Notes: generated by a model not told the origin, from the sequence alone. A stretch of 26,138 nucleotides of DNA from Ectothiorhodospiraceae bacterium (GCA_007125455.1 SLDE01000253.1:1-26138), one strand, 5' to 3'; shown: positions 15,604-23,797, numbered from the stretch's first letter. Numbers and translations: made by a program.

Positions 15604-15911
15604 ATTTGCTGCTCCATCTGGCGCAACTGGCTACGCAAGGTGTCCAGCTCCTCCAGCAGATCCAGCGCCAGTGCCACCCCGGGGAGATTAACCTCCAGAT
15701 CCACCTGCAGACGCCGTGCGCGCAGCATGCGGATCAGATCCGGGCCTGTGAAATACCACTCCTCCGGTCGCTCACCCTTGGGCTCCAGTGCACCTTCATG
15801 CACCAGGGCGATGACCACGTCCACTTGTACGGCACAACGCTGTGCCAGCTCGTCCAGGCTGAGGTGGATATTTTCGTCGATGATTTCGCCTAACGGGATC
15901 AGATCTTTCAT
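15582..15911 (-). CDS. cbpM: Chaperone modulator CbpM
   Basis: A 109-residue MerR-like helical protein that binds the J domain of CbpA and inhibits its co-chaperone and DNA-binding activity. Length (E. coli CbpM 101) and layout agree: N-terminal HTH-like region (LSLDELAQRCAVQVDVVIAL), the EPKGERPEEWYFTGPDLIRM segment (about 43-62), then a leucine-rich helix (ALALDLLEELDTLRSQLRQM). It starts 4 nt inside the end of cbpA (ATGA overlap), the conserved arrangement. Confidence 0.93.
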   Translation of the reverse strand: MKDLIPLGEIIDENIHLSLDELAQRCAVQVDVVIALVHEGALEPKGERPEEWYFTGPDLIRMLRARRLQVDLEVNLPGVALALDLLEELDTLRSQLRQMEQQMGQRPRR

Positions 15912-16840
15912 AACCCTCTCCCCTTGCGTGGATTATACGGCATCTCCGCGGCCATGCGTTGATAGAGTTTACGCGCCGCCTCGCTATCGGCGGGCGGGGT
16001 CTCGATATGTAGCACCAGGTATTGATCGCCAGACGGCTTACCCGGCAGGCCGCGCCCCTTGAGGCGCAGCTTACGCCCGCTCTGGGAACCGGGCGGGATC
16101 TGCATCTCCACCTTCCCCCCCAGGGTGGGCACCGGGATCTTCGCCCCCAGGGCCGCCTCCCAGGGGGTGAGCGGCAGCTCCAAAAAGATGTCTTTGCCCT
16201 CAGCGCGGAACAACGGGTGGGGCGCAAAGCGCACCTGCAGGTAGAGATCCCCGGCCGGGCCACCACCCATGCCGGGCCCTCCCTGTCCGCTGAGGCGGAT
16301 CTGCTGCCCTTCGCGGATCCCGCGCGGGATCTGCACATTGAGCTGGCGATTGCGCAGCATCGGACGCCCCTGCTCGTCCCGATCCTGACCCTGCAGGGTC
16401 AGGGTACGTGAGCCACCGTTCCAGGCGTCCTCCAGGGTGATCTCGATGGTGGCATGCACGTCTTCGCCGCGTACCCGAAAGCCTTGCCCACCACCAAAGC
16501 CACCACCGGCCCCGCCACCAAAGAACTCGGAAAAAAAGTCGCTATAACCGCCCTGGCTCTCTCCGCCAAAGCCCCGCCCACGTGCCTGCCAGTTCGGCGG
16601 TGGACGAAAATCCTGACCCTCGCGCCACTGGCTGCCCAGTTGATCATAGGCCTTGCGCTTCTCGCGATCCTTGAGCACATGGTAGGCCTCGTTCACCGCC
16701 TTGAACTGCTGCTCGGCATCGGTCTCCTTGGAGACATCCGGGTGATACTTACGCGCCAGCTTTTTGTAGGCGCGCTTGATCTCGTCGGTACTGGCGTTTT
16801 TCTCGACCCCGAGGATCTTGTAGTAGTCCTTGAACTCCAT
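15908..16840 (-). CDS. cbpA: Curved DNA-binding protein CbpA (class II J-protein)
   Basis: A 310-residue DnaJ homologue. The J domain is at residues 1-70 with the HPD motif at 33-35, which stimulates DnaK ATP hydrolysis. A Gly/Phe-rich linker (GGGAGGGFGGGQGF, about 107-122) follows, and then two C-terminal substrate-binding domains begin at VHATIEITLEDAWNGG. No zinc-finger CxxCxGxG repeats are present, which separates it from DnaJ itself. E. coli CbpA has 306 residues. It starts 9 nt after msrA ends and overlaps cbpM, so a stress-response operon with msrA is plausible. Confidence 0.95.
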   Translation of the reverse strand: MEFKDYYKILGVEKNASTDEIKRAYKKLARKYHPDVSKETDAEQQFKAVNEAYHVLKDREKRKAYDQLGSQWREGQDFRPPPNWQARGRGFGGESQGGYSDFFSEFFGGGAGGGFGGGQGFRVRGEDVHATIEITLEDAWNGGSRTLTLQGQDRDEQGRPMLRNRQLNVQIPRGIREGQQIRLSGQGGPGMGGGPAGDLYLQVRFAPHPLFRAEGKDIFLELPLTPWEAALGAKIPVPTLGGKVEMQIPPGSQSGRKLRLKGRGLPGKPSGDQYLVLHIETPPADSEAARKLYQRMAAEMPYNPRKGRGL

Positions 16841-16849
16841 CTTTTCCCG

Positions 16850-17473
16850 CTACTCCCAGGCCACGCCAGTTCCGCCCAGGCCACAGTAGCCGGCGGGATT
16901 TTTGGCCAAATACTGCTGGTGGTACTCCTCGGCAAAGTAGAACGGCCCGGCCGACTGGATCTCGGTACTGATCGCCCCCTTGCCAGCCCCATCGAGCCGC
17001 CCCTGATAATGCGCCCGGGAGGCCTCAGCCTCGGCCTGCTGCTGCGCACTAAAGGTATAGATCCCGGAACGGTACTGGGTGCCGATATCGTTGCCCTGAC
17101 GCATCCCCTGAGTGGGGTCATGGGATAGCCAGAAGGTGATCAGCAGTTGACGGTAATCGAGCTGTTGAGGGTCGAAAAGCAGCTGCACCACCTCGTTATG
17201 CCCGGTCATGCCGCTACAGACCTCGCGATAGCTGGGGTTGGGGGTGAATCCCGCGCTGTAGCCGACCATGGTGAGATAGACGCCCGGCAGCGCCCAAAAA
17301 CACCGCTCGGCCCCCCAAAAGCAACCCATACCAAACATCGCCAACGCCATCCCGTCCGGGTAAGGCGGACGCATCGGCTGGCCGTTGACATAATGACGCT
17401 CAGGCACCGCCATCGCCTCATCGCGACCGGGCAGCGCCTGTTCCGGGTGGGGCATGGCGATCTTCATGGTCAT
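16850..17473 (-). CDS. msrA: Peptide-methionine (S)-S-oxide reductase A
   Basis: A 207-residue enzyme that reduces methionine S-sulfoxide in proteins and free methionine, with electrons from thioredoxin. The catalytic cysteine is Cys51 in MGCFWGAERCFW. Further family blocks are GYSAGFTPNPSYREVCSG, GHNEVVQ, QGNDIGTQYRS and the C-terminal HQQYLAKNPAGYCGLGG. The resolving cysteine in YCG is present, but the protein ends GVAWE where E. coli MsrA has a further cysteine (GVC), so the second recycling cysteine is missing. In-frame ATGs at 17473 and 17467 are both possible starts. It leads the msrA-cbpA-cbpM series. Confidence 0.96.
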   Translation of the reverse strand: MTMKIAMPHPEQALPGRDEAMAVPERHYVNGQPMRPPYPDGMALAMFGMGCFWGAERCFWALPGVYLTMVGYSAGFTPNPSYREVCSGMTGHNEVVQLLFDPQQLDYRQLLITFWLSHDPTQGMRQGNDIGTQYRSGIYTFSAQQQAEAEASRAHYQGRLDGAGKGAISTEIQSAGPFYFAEEYHQQYLAKNPAGYCGLGGTGVAWE

Positions 17474-17545
17474 CGCTACCTGTGTCTATTGATACCAAAA
17501 GCCTAACAGATCGCAAGCAGAGGGCAAGGGGCAAGGTAAGACACT

Positions 17546-18301
17546 TTACGCCTCGGGCACAAGCTTCTTGCGACTGTCCCGGATGAATATGCCGTTTGGC
17601 TTGCGATCCATATCAAACAGCCCGACGGCCTCCACCAAGCCGCTCAACTTGGCAAAACCGTAAGTTCGCGAATCAAAGTCATTTGCCGTCTTGCCAATAT
17701 AACTGCCCACAGCACTGAGGTTGGCCCAGCCATTGTCGTCCGATGCAGCAGCGATGCCCGCACGAATAAGCGACAACAGGCGGGTATCCGAACGCAACAC
17801 CTTTTCCGACCGTGAGACAACAGCGCTACCAGTAGCTTCGTTTTGCTCGCGAGCGAAGACCTCGGTATAGATAAATCGGTCACAGGCAGAGACAAAGGGG
17901 CGCGGTGTCTTGCGTTCACCAAAGCCGTAGACCCGTTTGCCCGACTCGCGTATGCGTGCTGCAAGGCGGGTAAAATCGCTATCGCTGGAAACGATGCAAA
18001 AACCAGAAAAATTTCCCGTGTAGAGCAGATCCATCGCATCGATGATCATTGCGCTGTCGGTGGCGTTTTTACCGGTGGTATAGCTAAACTGCTGGATCGG
18101 CTGTATAGAGTGATCCAAAAGCACACTCTTCCAGGGTGCAAGGTTGGGCTGTGTCCAGTCGCCGTAGATGCGTTTAACGCTGGCAACACCCAATTTCGCC
18201 ACCTCACCAATCAAGCCATCAATCATGGCAGCGCTGGCGTTGTCGGCGTCGATCAACACCGCAAGCGAGGCCCCCGGATCCGGTTCGAGATTCATGTCCA
18301 T
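17546..18301 (-). CDS. NYN (PIN-like) domain protein with C-terminal OST-HTH/LOTUS domain
   Basis: A 251-residue protein of the LabA-like NYN group. Residues about 13-150 form the PIN-like nuclease fold: VLIDADNA (15-22) with the first acidic residues, KNATDSAMIIDAMDLLY (central acid), and IVSSDSDFTRLAARIRESG, a third acidic cluster, then GFGERKTPRPFVSACDRFI. Residues about 170-245 look like an OST-HTH/LOTUS domain (LLSLIRAGIAAASDDNGWAN to SGLVEAVGLFDMD), a module that binds RNA in other proteins. RNA cleavage is inferred from the acidic triad. AAGGA precedes the ATG at 18301. It has no obvious operon partner. Confidence 0.88.
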   Translation of the reverse strand: MDMNLEPDPGASLAVLIDADNASAAMIDGLIGEVAKLGVASVKRIYGDWTQPNLAPWKSVLLDHSIQPIQQFSYTTGKNATDSAMIIDAMDLLYTGNFSGFCIVSSDSDFTRLAARIRESGKRVYGFGERKTPRPFVSACDRFIYTEVFAREQNEATGSAVVSRSEKVLRSDTRLLSLIRAGIAAASDDNGWANLSAVGSYIGKTANDFDSRTYGFAKLSGLVEAVGLFDMDRKPNGIFIRDSRKKLVPEA

Positions 18302-18375
18302 CTATTCCTTTTCAAGCAAGGATGCCTCCCGCAAACAACCGGGGAAGCCAGTGTCCCAGTGGGGGCACTGTTGTG

Positions 18376-18762
18376 TCAGGGAGCATAATCAAAGGTCTTT
18401 TGGTGGATCACATTACCCATCCCATCGACCACCTCGACCAGCCACTGGCCGCGCTGTTGGACTGCAATCCCCTTGCTGGACCAGACACGCCAGCGGGGGC
18501 CGCCGATATGAAAGTCGATCTCGGCGGTAACGGCACCGTCGTAGATCCAGCGGTGGGTGATGCTTTGCTCGCTCATACCGCGCAGTTCGGTGAAGAAATA
18601 GGCGCGCTCGTCACTGATCTGTAGGTTCTGCAGGTCGTTCACGGGCTCGCGATCGACGACCTCGGTGGTGATGACCGCCCGAACTACGCCGCTTTCAGCA
18701 AGCACGAAGGGGCTAAACAGTAGCGTCAGCAGGGTGGCTGCGGCTAGCGTGAGTCTTGTCAT
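18376..18762 (-). CDS. Secreted DUF2914 domain protein
   Basis: A 128-residue protein with a signal peptide (MTRLTLAAATLLTLLFSPFV, cleavage probably after LAE or VLA). The mature domain has the DUF2914 pattern: RAVITTEVVDREPVNDL, AYFFTELRGM, ITHRWIYDGAVTAEIDFHIG, WRVWSSKGI and GQWLVEVVDGMGNVI, ending QKTFDYAP. This reads as a small beta-sandwich domain; its function is unknown. The ATG at 18762 is chosen because the signal peptide starts there and AAGGAGAG lies 6 nt upstream. It follows tmcA by 64 nt on the same strand. Confidence 0.85.
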   Translation of the reverse strand: MTRLTLAAATLLTLLFSPFVLAESGVVRAVITTEVVDREPVNDLQNLQISDERAYFFTELRGMSEQSITHRWIYDGAVTAEIDFHIGGPRWRVWSSKGIAVQQRGQWLVEVVDGMGNVIHQKTFDYAP

Positions 18763-18826
18763 TGGGGCTCTCCTTAGAAGGTCTTGGTTATTTTTTCGCT
18801 GTAAATTATACCCGCAAGGCGCCAGC

Positions 18827-21001
18827 TCAATCTTGATTGGTTTCACAGCACGACAGGATTTTACCCACCGCCTCTCGCAGCAGCGTTTCGGCCTGCTTGC
18901 GTCCTTCCAGCCCCTGTTGCGCGATACAGTGCTGCCAGGGCTGCTGCTGCACAACCTTGTGTATCAGTAACTGGCGGGATGCTTCGTCAAGATCGGCATG
19001 ACCACCGTGGGCGAACCACCAGGCCAAGAGGGCCTGCAGGGGCGGGATACAGACCTCGTAGCCGCGCCGCCCCTGGGCAAAGGCCCGAAGATCGCGCCAG
19101 TCCTGCAGCTCCAGCGCCTCGGCCGGGCCGCCACAGTCCTGCAGCAAGGTAAGCGCCAGTTGCGCCTCCAGCCCATTGAGCGGCTCACGCAGCAGGATCG
19201 ACAGGTGATGGCAGAAGCGCTCGCGCATACGCGCAAACAGGGCGTGGGCCGGGGCCGAAAGGGGGCGCACCACCATCACCGCGTGGGCCCCGCTGCTGAT
19301 TTCACGTTTCAGCCCCAGCCGTAGCGGGGCATATCCAGCCCGCTGCCAGAACCCGAGCAGCTCAACACTGGCACCGAAGCTGGCACCCAGCCAGTCGCTG
19401 TTTGGGAATCGCGCGGGGATCGCCCGCAACAGGGCCTGGCCTAGCCCCCGTGCCTGACAGGCAGGATGGACCACGATGCGAACCACTCGCACTGCCCGCA
19501 AGGTGGCCGCCTCGGCAAAACCGACATGGGCCGCCAGCGATTGGGGCAGCAGGTGGCCCTGAACACGCCGCTCGCCCGTGGCCACCGCCTCGGCCAGTTC
19601 TGGGTCCAGTCCGCCCTCTTGCTGCAACACCATCGCCGCGACGATCTCACCCTGCCAGCGCAACACATGGATCGCCAGGTCGGGGCTGTCGAGCAGTTGA
19701 CGCAGATCATTCGGGCTGGTGCGGTAGTGGGCCAGTTGCAGGAGGCCAAACAGACGTTGCAGAGTGGCCTCGTCCGCGGCTAATTCCGCCTGGCGCAACC
19801 ACTGCCCCTGGCAGGCGTCCAAGGTCACTCCGGCCACCCGTTCGTCGGCCACCGCCTCAGCATCGAGCAACAGCACCCGGTTGCACCAGGCCTCCAGCGG
19901 GTCGGCCTCGGCCCAGCGCACCGCCTGTGTCATCCGACAGGCCTGCCAGCCAGGGGCAAGGTTATCGAGCCGCTTGGCAAAACGTAGCACGAAGCCACGC
20001 CCACTGCCTTCGTAGCCATGCACCGTGCTGGCCAGTACCAGCCGTGCGTAGCCACGCACCATCGCCTCCAGCATCGCCAGTGGCAGCGCGGCCGCCTCGT
20101 CCACCAGCAGCAGTTCACCGTCGGGGCGCTCGCTCAGCAAGGCGTCGGGGGCGAAAAAGCGCAGGCGTTTGCCCTGCCAATGGAGGCTGTGCCTCTGTCG
20201 CACAGCGCCGGGCAAGAGGGCCTCGGCGTGGCGAAATACCGCCGCTACCGCCTCGGGACGGGGCGCGGTCAGGAGGATCTCATGCAGCCCCTGTTGCAGC
20301 AGCTGGGCGGTCGCGATCCCCAGCGCCGCCGACTTGCCGCGCCCGCGATCGGCGGTCAACACCAGGGGGCGACGGCGGTGACCGCGTACCACGTGATGGA
20401 TCGCTGCTACCGCCGCCTGCTGTTCGGCGTGGGCGTAGGGGGGCGGAGGGGTGATCGGCGGCTGTCCCAGCTCATGCTCACACTCCTGCTCCGGCCACTT
20501 CGGCATGGCCCCACCCTGCTGCCAATGCAGGGCGTGTTGTTTCAACTGCGCCCCCAGACGCTGTAACAAACGACCGCTCACCGCCTCAGCGGTATGGGGC
20601 CAACTGGCGAGGCGCTGGTGCTGTGGATCTGGATAGCCCCCCCAACTTTCCAGCGGCGGTGTCAGCATCAGCAGCAGCCCACCGGCACGCAGGGTGCCGC
20701 TCAGGGCCGCCAACCCCTCCACATCGAGACCATCAAAGGTATCCACCACCAGCCGATCCAATTCACGCCCCAACCACTGGCGCGCCTGCCCCCAGGTGGC
20801 CGATGGCATTTCCAGCGGGGGCTGCCCGCCCAGCCAAAGGGAGGCATCGTCAGCGTGCATCGCCAGCAGCTCAGCGGCGCATTGGCGACACCAGTTCGGC
20901 TCACCACTGAGCGCCAGCAGCAGGCGGTGCCCACGACGGGCGGATGCCGCGCGTCGGCACTGCAGTCGGGAAGAAAGGGGCTCGCTCATGCCGTGCAGCA
21001 T
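18827..21001 (-). CDS. tmcA: tRNA(Met) cytidine acetyltransferase TmcA
   Basis: A protein of about 724 residues that uses ATP and acetyl-CoA to make N4-acetylcytidine at wobble position 34 of elongator tRNA-Met. An N-terminal domain is followed by a helicase-like ATPase module with Walker A TADRGRGKSA (about 216-225) and a Walker B-type LLLVDEAAALP. GSGRGFVLRFAKRL comes next, then a GNAT acetyltransferase fold with the acetyl-CoA loop RIVVHPACQARGLGQALL. The C-terminal tRNA-binding tail is cysteine-bearing. ATGs at 21001 and 20989 are both possible starts, with weak ribosome binding sites; an upstream TTG at 21031 is less likely. It diverges from the CarH-like regulator, with 115 bp between. 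Confidence 0.95.
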   Translation of the reverse strand: MLHGMSEPLSSRLQCRRAASARRGHRLLLALSGEPNWCRQCAAELLAMHADDASLWLGGQPPLEMPSATWGQARQWLGRELDRLVVDTFDGLDVEGLAALSGTLRAGGLLLMLTPPLESWGGYPDPQHQRLASWPHTAEAVSGRLLQRLGAQLKQHALHWQQGGAMPKWPEQECEHELGQPPITPPPPYAHAEQQAAVAAIHHVVRGHRRRPLVLTADRGRGKSAALGIATAQLLQQGLHEILLTAPRPEAVAAVFRHAEALLPGAVRQRHSLHWQGKRLRFFAPDALLSERPDGELLLVDEAAALPLAMLEAMVRGYARLVLASTVHGYEGSGRGFVLRFAKRLDNLAPGWQACRMTQAVRWAEADPLEAWCNRVLLLDAEAVADERVAGVTLDACQGQWLRQAELAADEATLQRLFGLLQLAHYRTSPNDLRQLLDSPDLAIHVLRWQGEIVAAMVLQQEGGLDPELAEAVATGERRVQGHLLPQSLAAHVGFAEAATLRAVRVVRIVVHPACQARGLGQALLRAIPARFPNSDWLGASFGASVELLGFWQRAGYAPLRLGLKREISSGAHAVMVVRPLSAPAHALFARMRERFCHHLSILLREPLNGLEAQLALTLLQDCGGPAEALELQDWRDLRAFAQGRRGYEVCIPPLQALLAWWFAHGGHADLDEASRQLLIHKVVQQQPWQHCIAQQGLEGRKQAETLLREAVGKILSCCETNQD

Positions 21002-21057
21002 ATCACCGGTTTCACCGGGGGTTGTAGCCAATAGGGCATAATCAACACTTCCTTTTT

Positions 21058-21105
21058 TGTACAGGCTGCGTACAATGTTTGTTATTCTCCGTAATTCTTG
21101 TACAA
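21058..21105. promoter_or_regulatory. GTACA repeats between tmcA and the CarH-like regulator
   Basis: GTACA occurs at 21059-21063 and 21070-21074, exactly 11 bp apart (one helical turn), and again at 21100-21104 inside the palindrome TTGTACAA. CarH-type regulators bind tandem 11-bp direct repeats with an ACA core, so this is a likely operator for the regulator that starts at 21117, possibly also acting on divergent tmcA. Confidence 0.6.
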
Positions 21106-21116
21106 AAGGTGTGACG

Positions 21117-22013
21117 ATGGACTATATCAACATCGGCCGGGTCTCAGAACTAACCGGCATCCCGCCGGTCACCCTACGCGCCTGGGAGCGTCGCTATGGC
21201 CTGCCCAAGCCCCAGCGCACCGCCAGCGGCCACCGCCTCTACAGCATGGAAGAGGTCGCACTGGTACAGCGTCTGACCGCGCTGATGGCCAACGGCTACA
21301 GCATCAGCCGTGCGGTGGCGCATATACAGAGCGACGACGTGAGTGAATCGCTCACCTCAACACAGGCCCTGCCCGACCGCTGGGAGACCTTCCGCTACCG
21401 CTTGTTCGATGCGCTGGACAACTTCGATACCAGTGCAATGGAAGCGGCCTACAACGAGGCCCTAAGCCTCTTCCCGGTGGATCGGGTGATCGATGAGGTG
21501 ATGCTGCCGGTGCTGGAGAGACTGGGCGAGGAGTGGGAACTACGCCCCGACGGCATCGCCCGTGAACACTTTTTCTCCGCCTTCCTGCGCAACAAGGTCG
21601 GTACCCGCTTCAGCCACGAGATCAGCCGGGTGCATGGTCCCAACCTATTGCTGGCCTGTCTGCCAGGCGAACACCACGAGATGGGCCTAATGCTGTTCGG
21701 CCTAACCGCCACCGCACGCAACTACCGGGTGCTCTATTTCGGGGCAGACCTGCCGCTGGAACAACTGATCCCGGTGGCTGAACGCACCACACCTGCCGCC
21801 ATCGTCCTCTCCGGCAGTTATGTCGAGTTTAGCAGTCCACTGAGCGAGAGCCTGAGGCGATTGGCAAAACAGTTTAAGGGTCCGATCTATCTGGGCGGAG
21901 AGCTGTCGGAACATGCTGGTGATGAATTGAAGGCACTGGGGATCACCCCGGTGGGACGACGCTTCCGCGAAGGGGTGGAAGCGATTATCCGCAAGCGACC
22001 AGGCAAGCGCTGA
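21117..22013 (+). CDS. CarH/LitR-like MerR regulator with B12-binding domain
   Basis: A 298-residue transcription factor. Residues 3-70 are a MerR winged helix (INIGRVSELTGIPPVTLRAW, RTASGHRLYSMEEV). Residues about 90-165 form a four-helix bundle with the Wx9EH signature (Trp140, Glu150, His151), which contacts the upper face of adenosylcobalamin in CarH. Residues about 175-290 are a Rossmann cobalamin-binding domain with ExHxxG (185-190, His187 as the lower ligand), SGS at 232-234 and GG at 260-261. In CarH, AdoCbl drives tetramerisation and repression, and light breaks the Co-C bond. AAGGTG precedes the ATG at 21117. No carotenoid or photolyase gene is in view, so its targets are unknown. 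Confidence 0.92.
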   Translation: MDYINIGRVSELTGIPPVTLRAWERRYGLPKPQRTASGHRLYSMEEVALVQRLTALMANGYSISRAVAHIQSDDVSESLTSTQALPDRWETFRYRLFDALDNFDTSAMEAAYNEALSLFPVDRVIDEVMLPVLERLGEEWELRPDGIAREHFFSAFLRNKVGTRFSHEISRVHGPNLLLACLPGEHHEMGLMLFGLTATARNYRVLYFGADLPLEQLIPVAERTTPAAIVLSGSYVEFSSPLSESLRRLAKQFKGPIYLGGELSEHAGDELKALGITPVGRRFREGVEAIIRKRPGKR

Positions 22014-22033
22014 CAGGAGAAGGTGGCGCTGCC

Positions 22034-22059
22034 CTCCCCCCCCCTCAGGGGGCGGGGAG
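22034..22059. terminator. C9/G9 stem-loop between convergent genes
   Basis: CTC8-type run (CT followed by nine C) pairs with five G, a bulged C, four G and AG, around a TCA loop. It starts 20 nt after the regulator stop and lies before the convergent secreted-protein gene, so it may end transcription from the left. The T-tract is poor (TCCTTACC). Confidence 0.5.
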
Positions 22060-22074
22060 TCCTTACCCACCCCG

Positions 22075-22407
22075 TTACTTGCGGGTGTTGCGGAGGGTGA
22101 GCTGACGCTCGTCGAGTTGGACGAAGATCGACCTTTCCTCCGCCTTGATATGAAGGCTACTCTGCGCACCGTTACTCATCGCACGGGCCTCACCGGAATA
22201 GGCGGCACCATCGCGGCTGGCATTGATCAGATAACGATCATCACCAATCACCAGGATCCCGACCAAGGTGGTCTCCAGCAGTTCCAGATCGGCGCTGATG
22301 GGTACGTTGTTGTGGTCGCCACGGAAGTGTCCTTCGGGTCCGGCCAATAGGCTGCTGGCGAAGAGGCAAAGCCCCAAAAAGATCCCGCTAGTGCTGAGTT
22401 TGTGCAT
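22075..22407 (-). CDS. Small secreted protein of unknown function
   Basis: A 110-residue protein with a signal peptide (MHKLSTSGIFLGLCLFASSL, cleavage probably after LLA). The mature part, about 88 residues, is strand-rich: LELLETTLVGILVIGDDRYL, a central GAAYSGEARAM, and a basic C-terminus ending LTLRNTRK. There is no cysteine pair or known motif, and I do not recognise the family. The ATG at 22407 has AAGGAG about 7 nt upstream and coincides with the signal peptide start, so upstream Met codons are rejected. It converges with the CarH-like regulator. Confidence 0.75.
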   Translation of the reverse strand: MHKLSTSGIFLGLCLFASSLLAGPEGHFRGDHNNVPISADLELLETTLVGILVIGDDRYLINASRDGAAYSGEARAMSNGAQSSLHIKAEERSIFVQLDERQLTLRNTRK

Positions 22408-22554
22408 GTGTTGCTCCTTGCTGTTGGTTTTATGAGGCATACCATGATGTGGCAAGGAGGAGAGCGGCGCTTTATCTTCATACCGGCATGTGCCTGACCG
22501 CCTCCCTGCACAGACCCATACTAATACAGCGCACCGGAGAGATCAGTGGCAACG

Positions 22555-23190
22555 CTAACATCTTGTGAGGCGGTACACACTTTCCGTTACCGTGGCACCG
22601 CGCGGTCCCTGTGAGACCCAGTCACCCTTGTGGTCGAGCACGAAGTCCTTGTGAAACAATTCCTGCAGCTCATTGGCACTAACACTAAAGGGCGGCCCCT
22701 CAATGGTTCCCGGCGCATAATCCATCACGATCAGCAGGATGTGGGCACCACTTGGCAACAGCTCCGCCAAGTGCCGGGCATAGCGCGTGCGCATCTGCGG
22801 CGGCAGGGCGATCAGCGAGGCGCGATCATAGACGGCAACGATCCCGTCCAGATCGGCACGGGTCAGCGCGAAAAAGTCCCCCGCCAGCAGGCGTAGGCCC
22901 TCGGTGTGGTAGGTGGTAAACCGCTCGTCCTGAGAGATATCCCGGGCTAACTGGTTTTCGGCAAAGAAATCCTGCAGCGCCTTGTCGCTCAACTCGATCC
23001 CCAGCACCGCATGGCCCTGCTCGCGCAGCCAGAGCATATCTAGGCTCTTGCCACACAGCGGCACAAACACCGGCGCGCCATCGGGCAGGCCCAGCTCGGC
23101 CCAATGGCTGCTAAGGTACTGATTGATCTCCTGCTGGTGGAAACCGATCTGGTTCTCCTCCCAACGTTTGTGCCAAAACTCGTGGTCCAT
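22555..23190 (-). CDS. tpm: Thiopurine S-methyltransferase (Tpm family)
   Basis: A 211-residue SAM-dependent methyltransferase matching bacterial Tpm. The N-terminus DHEFWHKRWEENQIGFHQ is the family signature, followed by PVFVPLCGKSLDMLWLREQG (SAM-binding core, about 40-59) and GIELSDKALQDFF. YDRASLIALPPQMRTRYA comes later (about 120-137). The family methylates thiopurines in vitro, and in bacteria is linked to methylation and volatilisation of selenium and tellurium oxyanions. It starts 11 nt downstream of the isochorismatase-like gene stop, so they are probably co-transcribed. Confidence 0.94.
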   Translation of the reverse strand: MDHEFWHKRWEENQIGFHQQEINQYLSSHWAELGLPDGAPVFVPLCGKSLDMLWLREQGHAVLGIELSDKALQDFFAENQLARDISQDERFTTYHTEGLRLLAGDFFALTRADLDGIVAVYDRASLIALPPQMRTRYARHLAELLPSGAHILLIVMDYAPGTIEGPPFSVSANELQELFHKDFVLDHKGDWVSQGPRGATVTESVYRLTRC

Positions 23191-23201
23191 GGGGGTTCCT
23201 C

Positions 23202-23747
23202 TTAACGGATTAACTCACGACTTACCTGCTTAAAACGCTCATCACCCGCGCGGCGCAACCATTCAAAGGCCACCATCTCGCCGGAGACGATCTGGATCCC
23301 CTGCGTGCGCATGCGTTCCAGTGCCAGTTGTTTGTTGCGCGGGGTGCGGGAGCCCACCGCCTCTTCAACGATAAACACCTGCTTGCCGGATTGCTGTAAC
23401 TCAAGCGCCGTTTGCAGCACACAGACATGGGTCTCGGCACCACAGATCACAAGCTGCTCCCGCTCGCCCACCATGGTGTTATCCAGCCCCGCCTCGGCGG
23501 CGGCGGAGAAACAGAGCTTTTCCACCCGTTGCGCCGCCGCAAGGTGGGGCTGCAGTACCTCCAGGGTGGCCCCAAGACCACGGGGATACTGCTCGGTAAC
23601 CACCATCGGCACCTCCAACAGATCCGCCAGGCGACACAACCACTCGGCCTGCTCCACCAGCGCCTCGCCACCATCAATGGCTGGCATCAACCGCTGCTGA
23701 ATATCGATCACCAATAACGCCGAACGCGCACAATCCAACAACATCAC
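23202..23747 (-). CDS. Isochorismatase-like cysteine hydrolase
   Basis: A 181-residue alpha/beta hydrolase of the isochorismatase-like superfamily (YcaC type). The catalytic Asp-Lys-Cys triad is visible: Asp15 in LLVIDIQQRL, Lys77 in VEKLCFSA and Cys109 in ICGAETHVCV, with the cis-peptide-type GAETH before it. The substrate is not known; members include nicotinamidases and N-carbamoyl hydrolases. AAGGAG precedes the ATG at 23747, and a small GC hairpin abuts that ribosome binding site. It sits between uppP and tpm on one strand. Confidence 0.9.
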   Translation of the reverse strand: MMLLDCARSALLVIDIQQRLMPAIDGGEALVEQAEWLCRLADLLEVPMVVTEQYPRGLGATLEVLQPHLAAAQRVEKLCFSAAAEAGLDNTMVGEREQLVICGAETHVCVLQTALELQQSGKQVFIVEEAVGSRTPRNKQLALERMRTQGIQIVSGEMVAFEWLRRAGDERFKQVSRELIR

Positions 23748-23757
23748 TCACGCTCCT

Positions 23758-23773
23758 TGGCGGCACGCCGCCA
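23758..23773 (-). repeat. GC-rich hairpin abutting the hydrolase ribosome binding site
   Basis: TGGCGGC-AC-GCCGCCA is a perfect inverted repeat in the 50-nt gap between the uppP stop and the hydrolase start. On the minus strand it is followed at once by AAGGAGCG, the hydrolase ribosome binding site. It may act as a partial terminator after uppP or limit translation. Confidence 0.45.
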
Positions 23774-23797
23774 TCAACCCATCACTTGCCACTGCAG

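Noticed and set aside
19402..20454. A 350-codon plus-strand open frame opposite tmcA
   Set aside because: Pro/Arg/Ala-rich low-complexity translation typical of antisense frames in GC-rich DNA; tmcA on the other strand has clear ATPase and GNAT motifs.
21002..21031. A TTG start for tmcA at 21031
   Set aside because: It adds ten residues without homology and without a ribosome binding site, and brings the gene closer to the GTACA operator region. ATGs at 21001 or 20989 are more likely.
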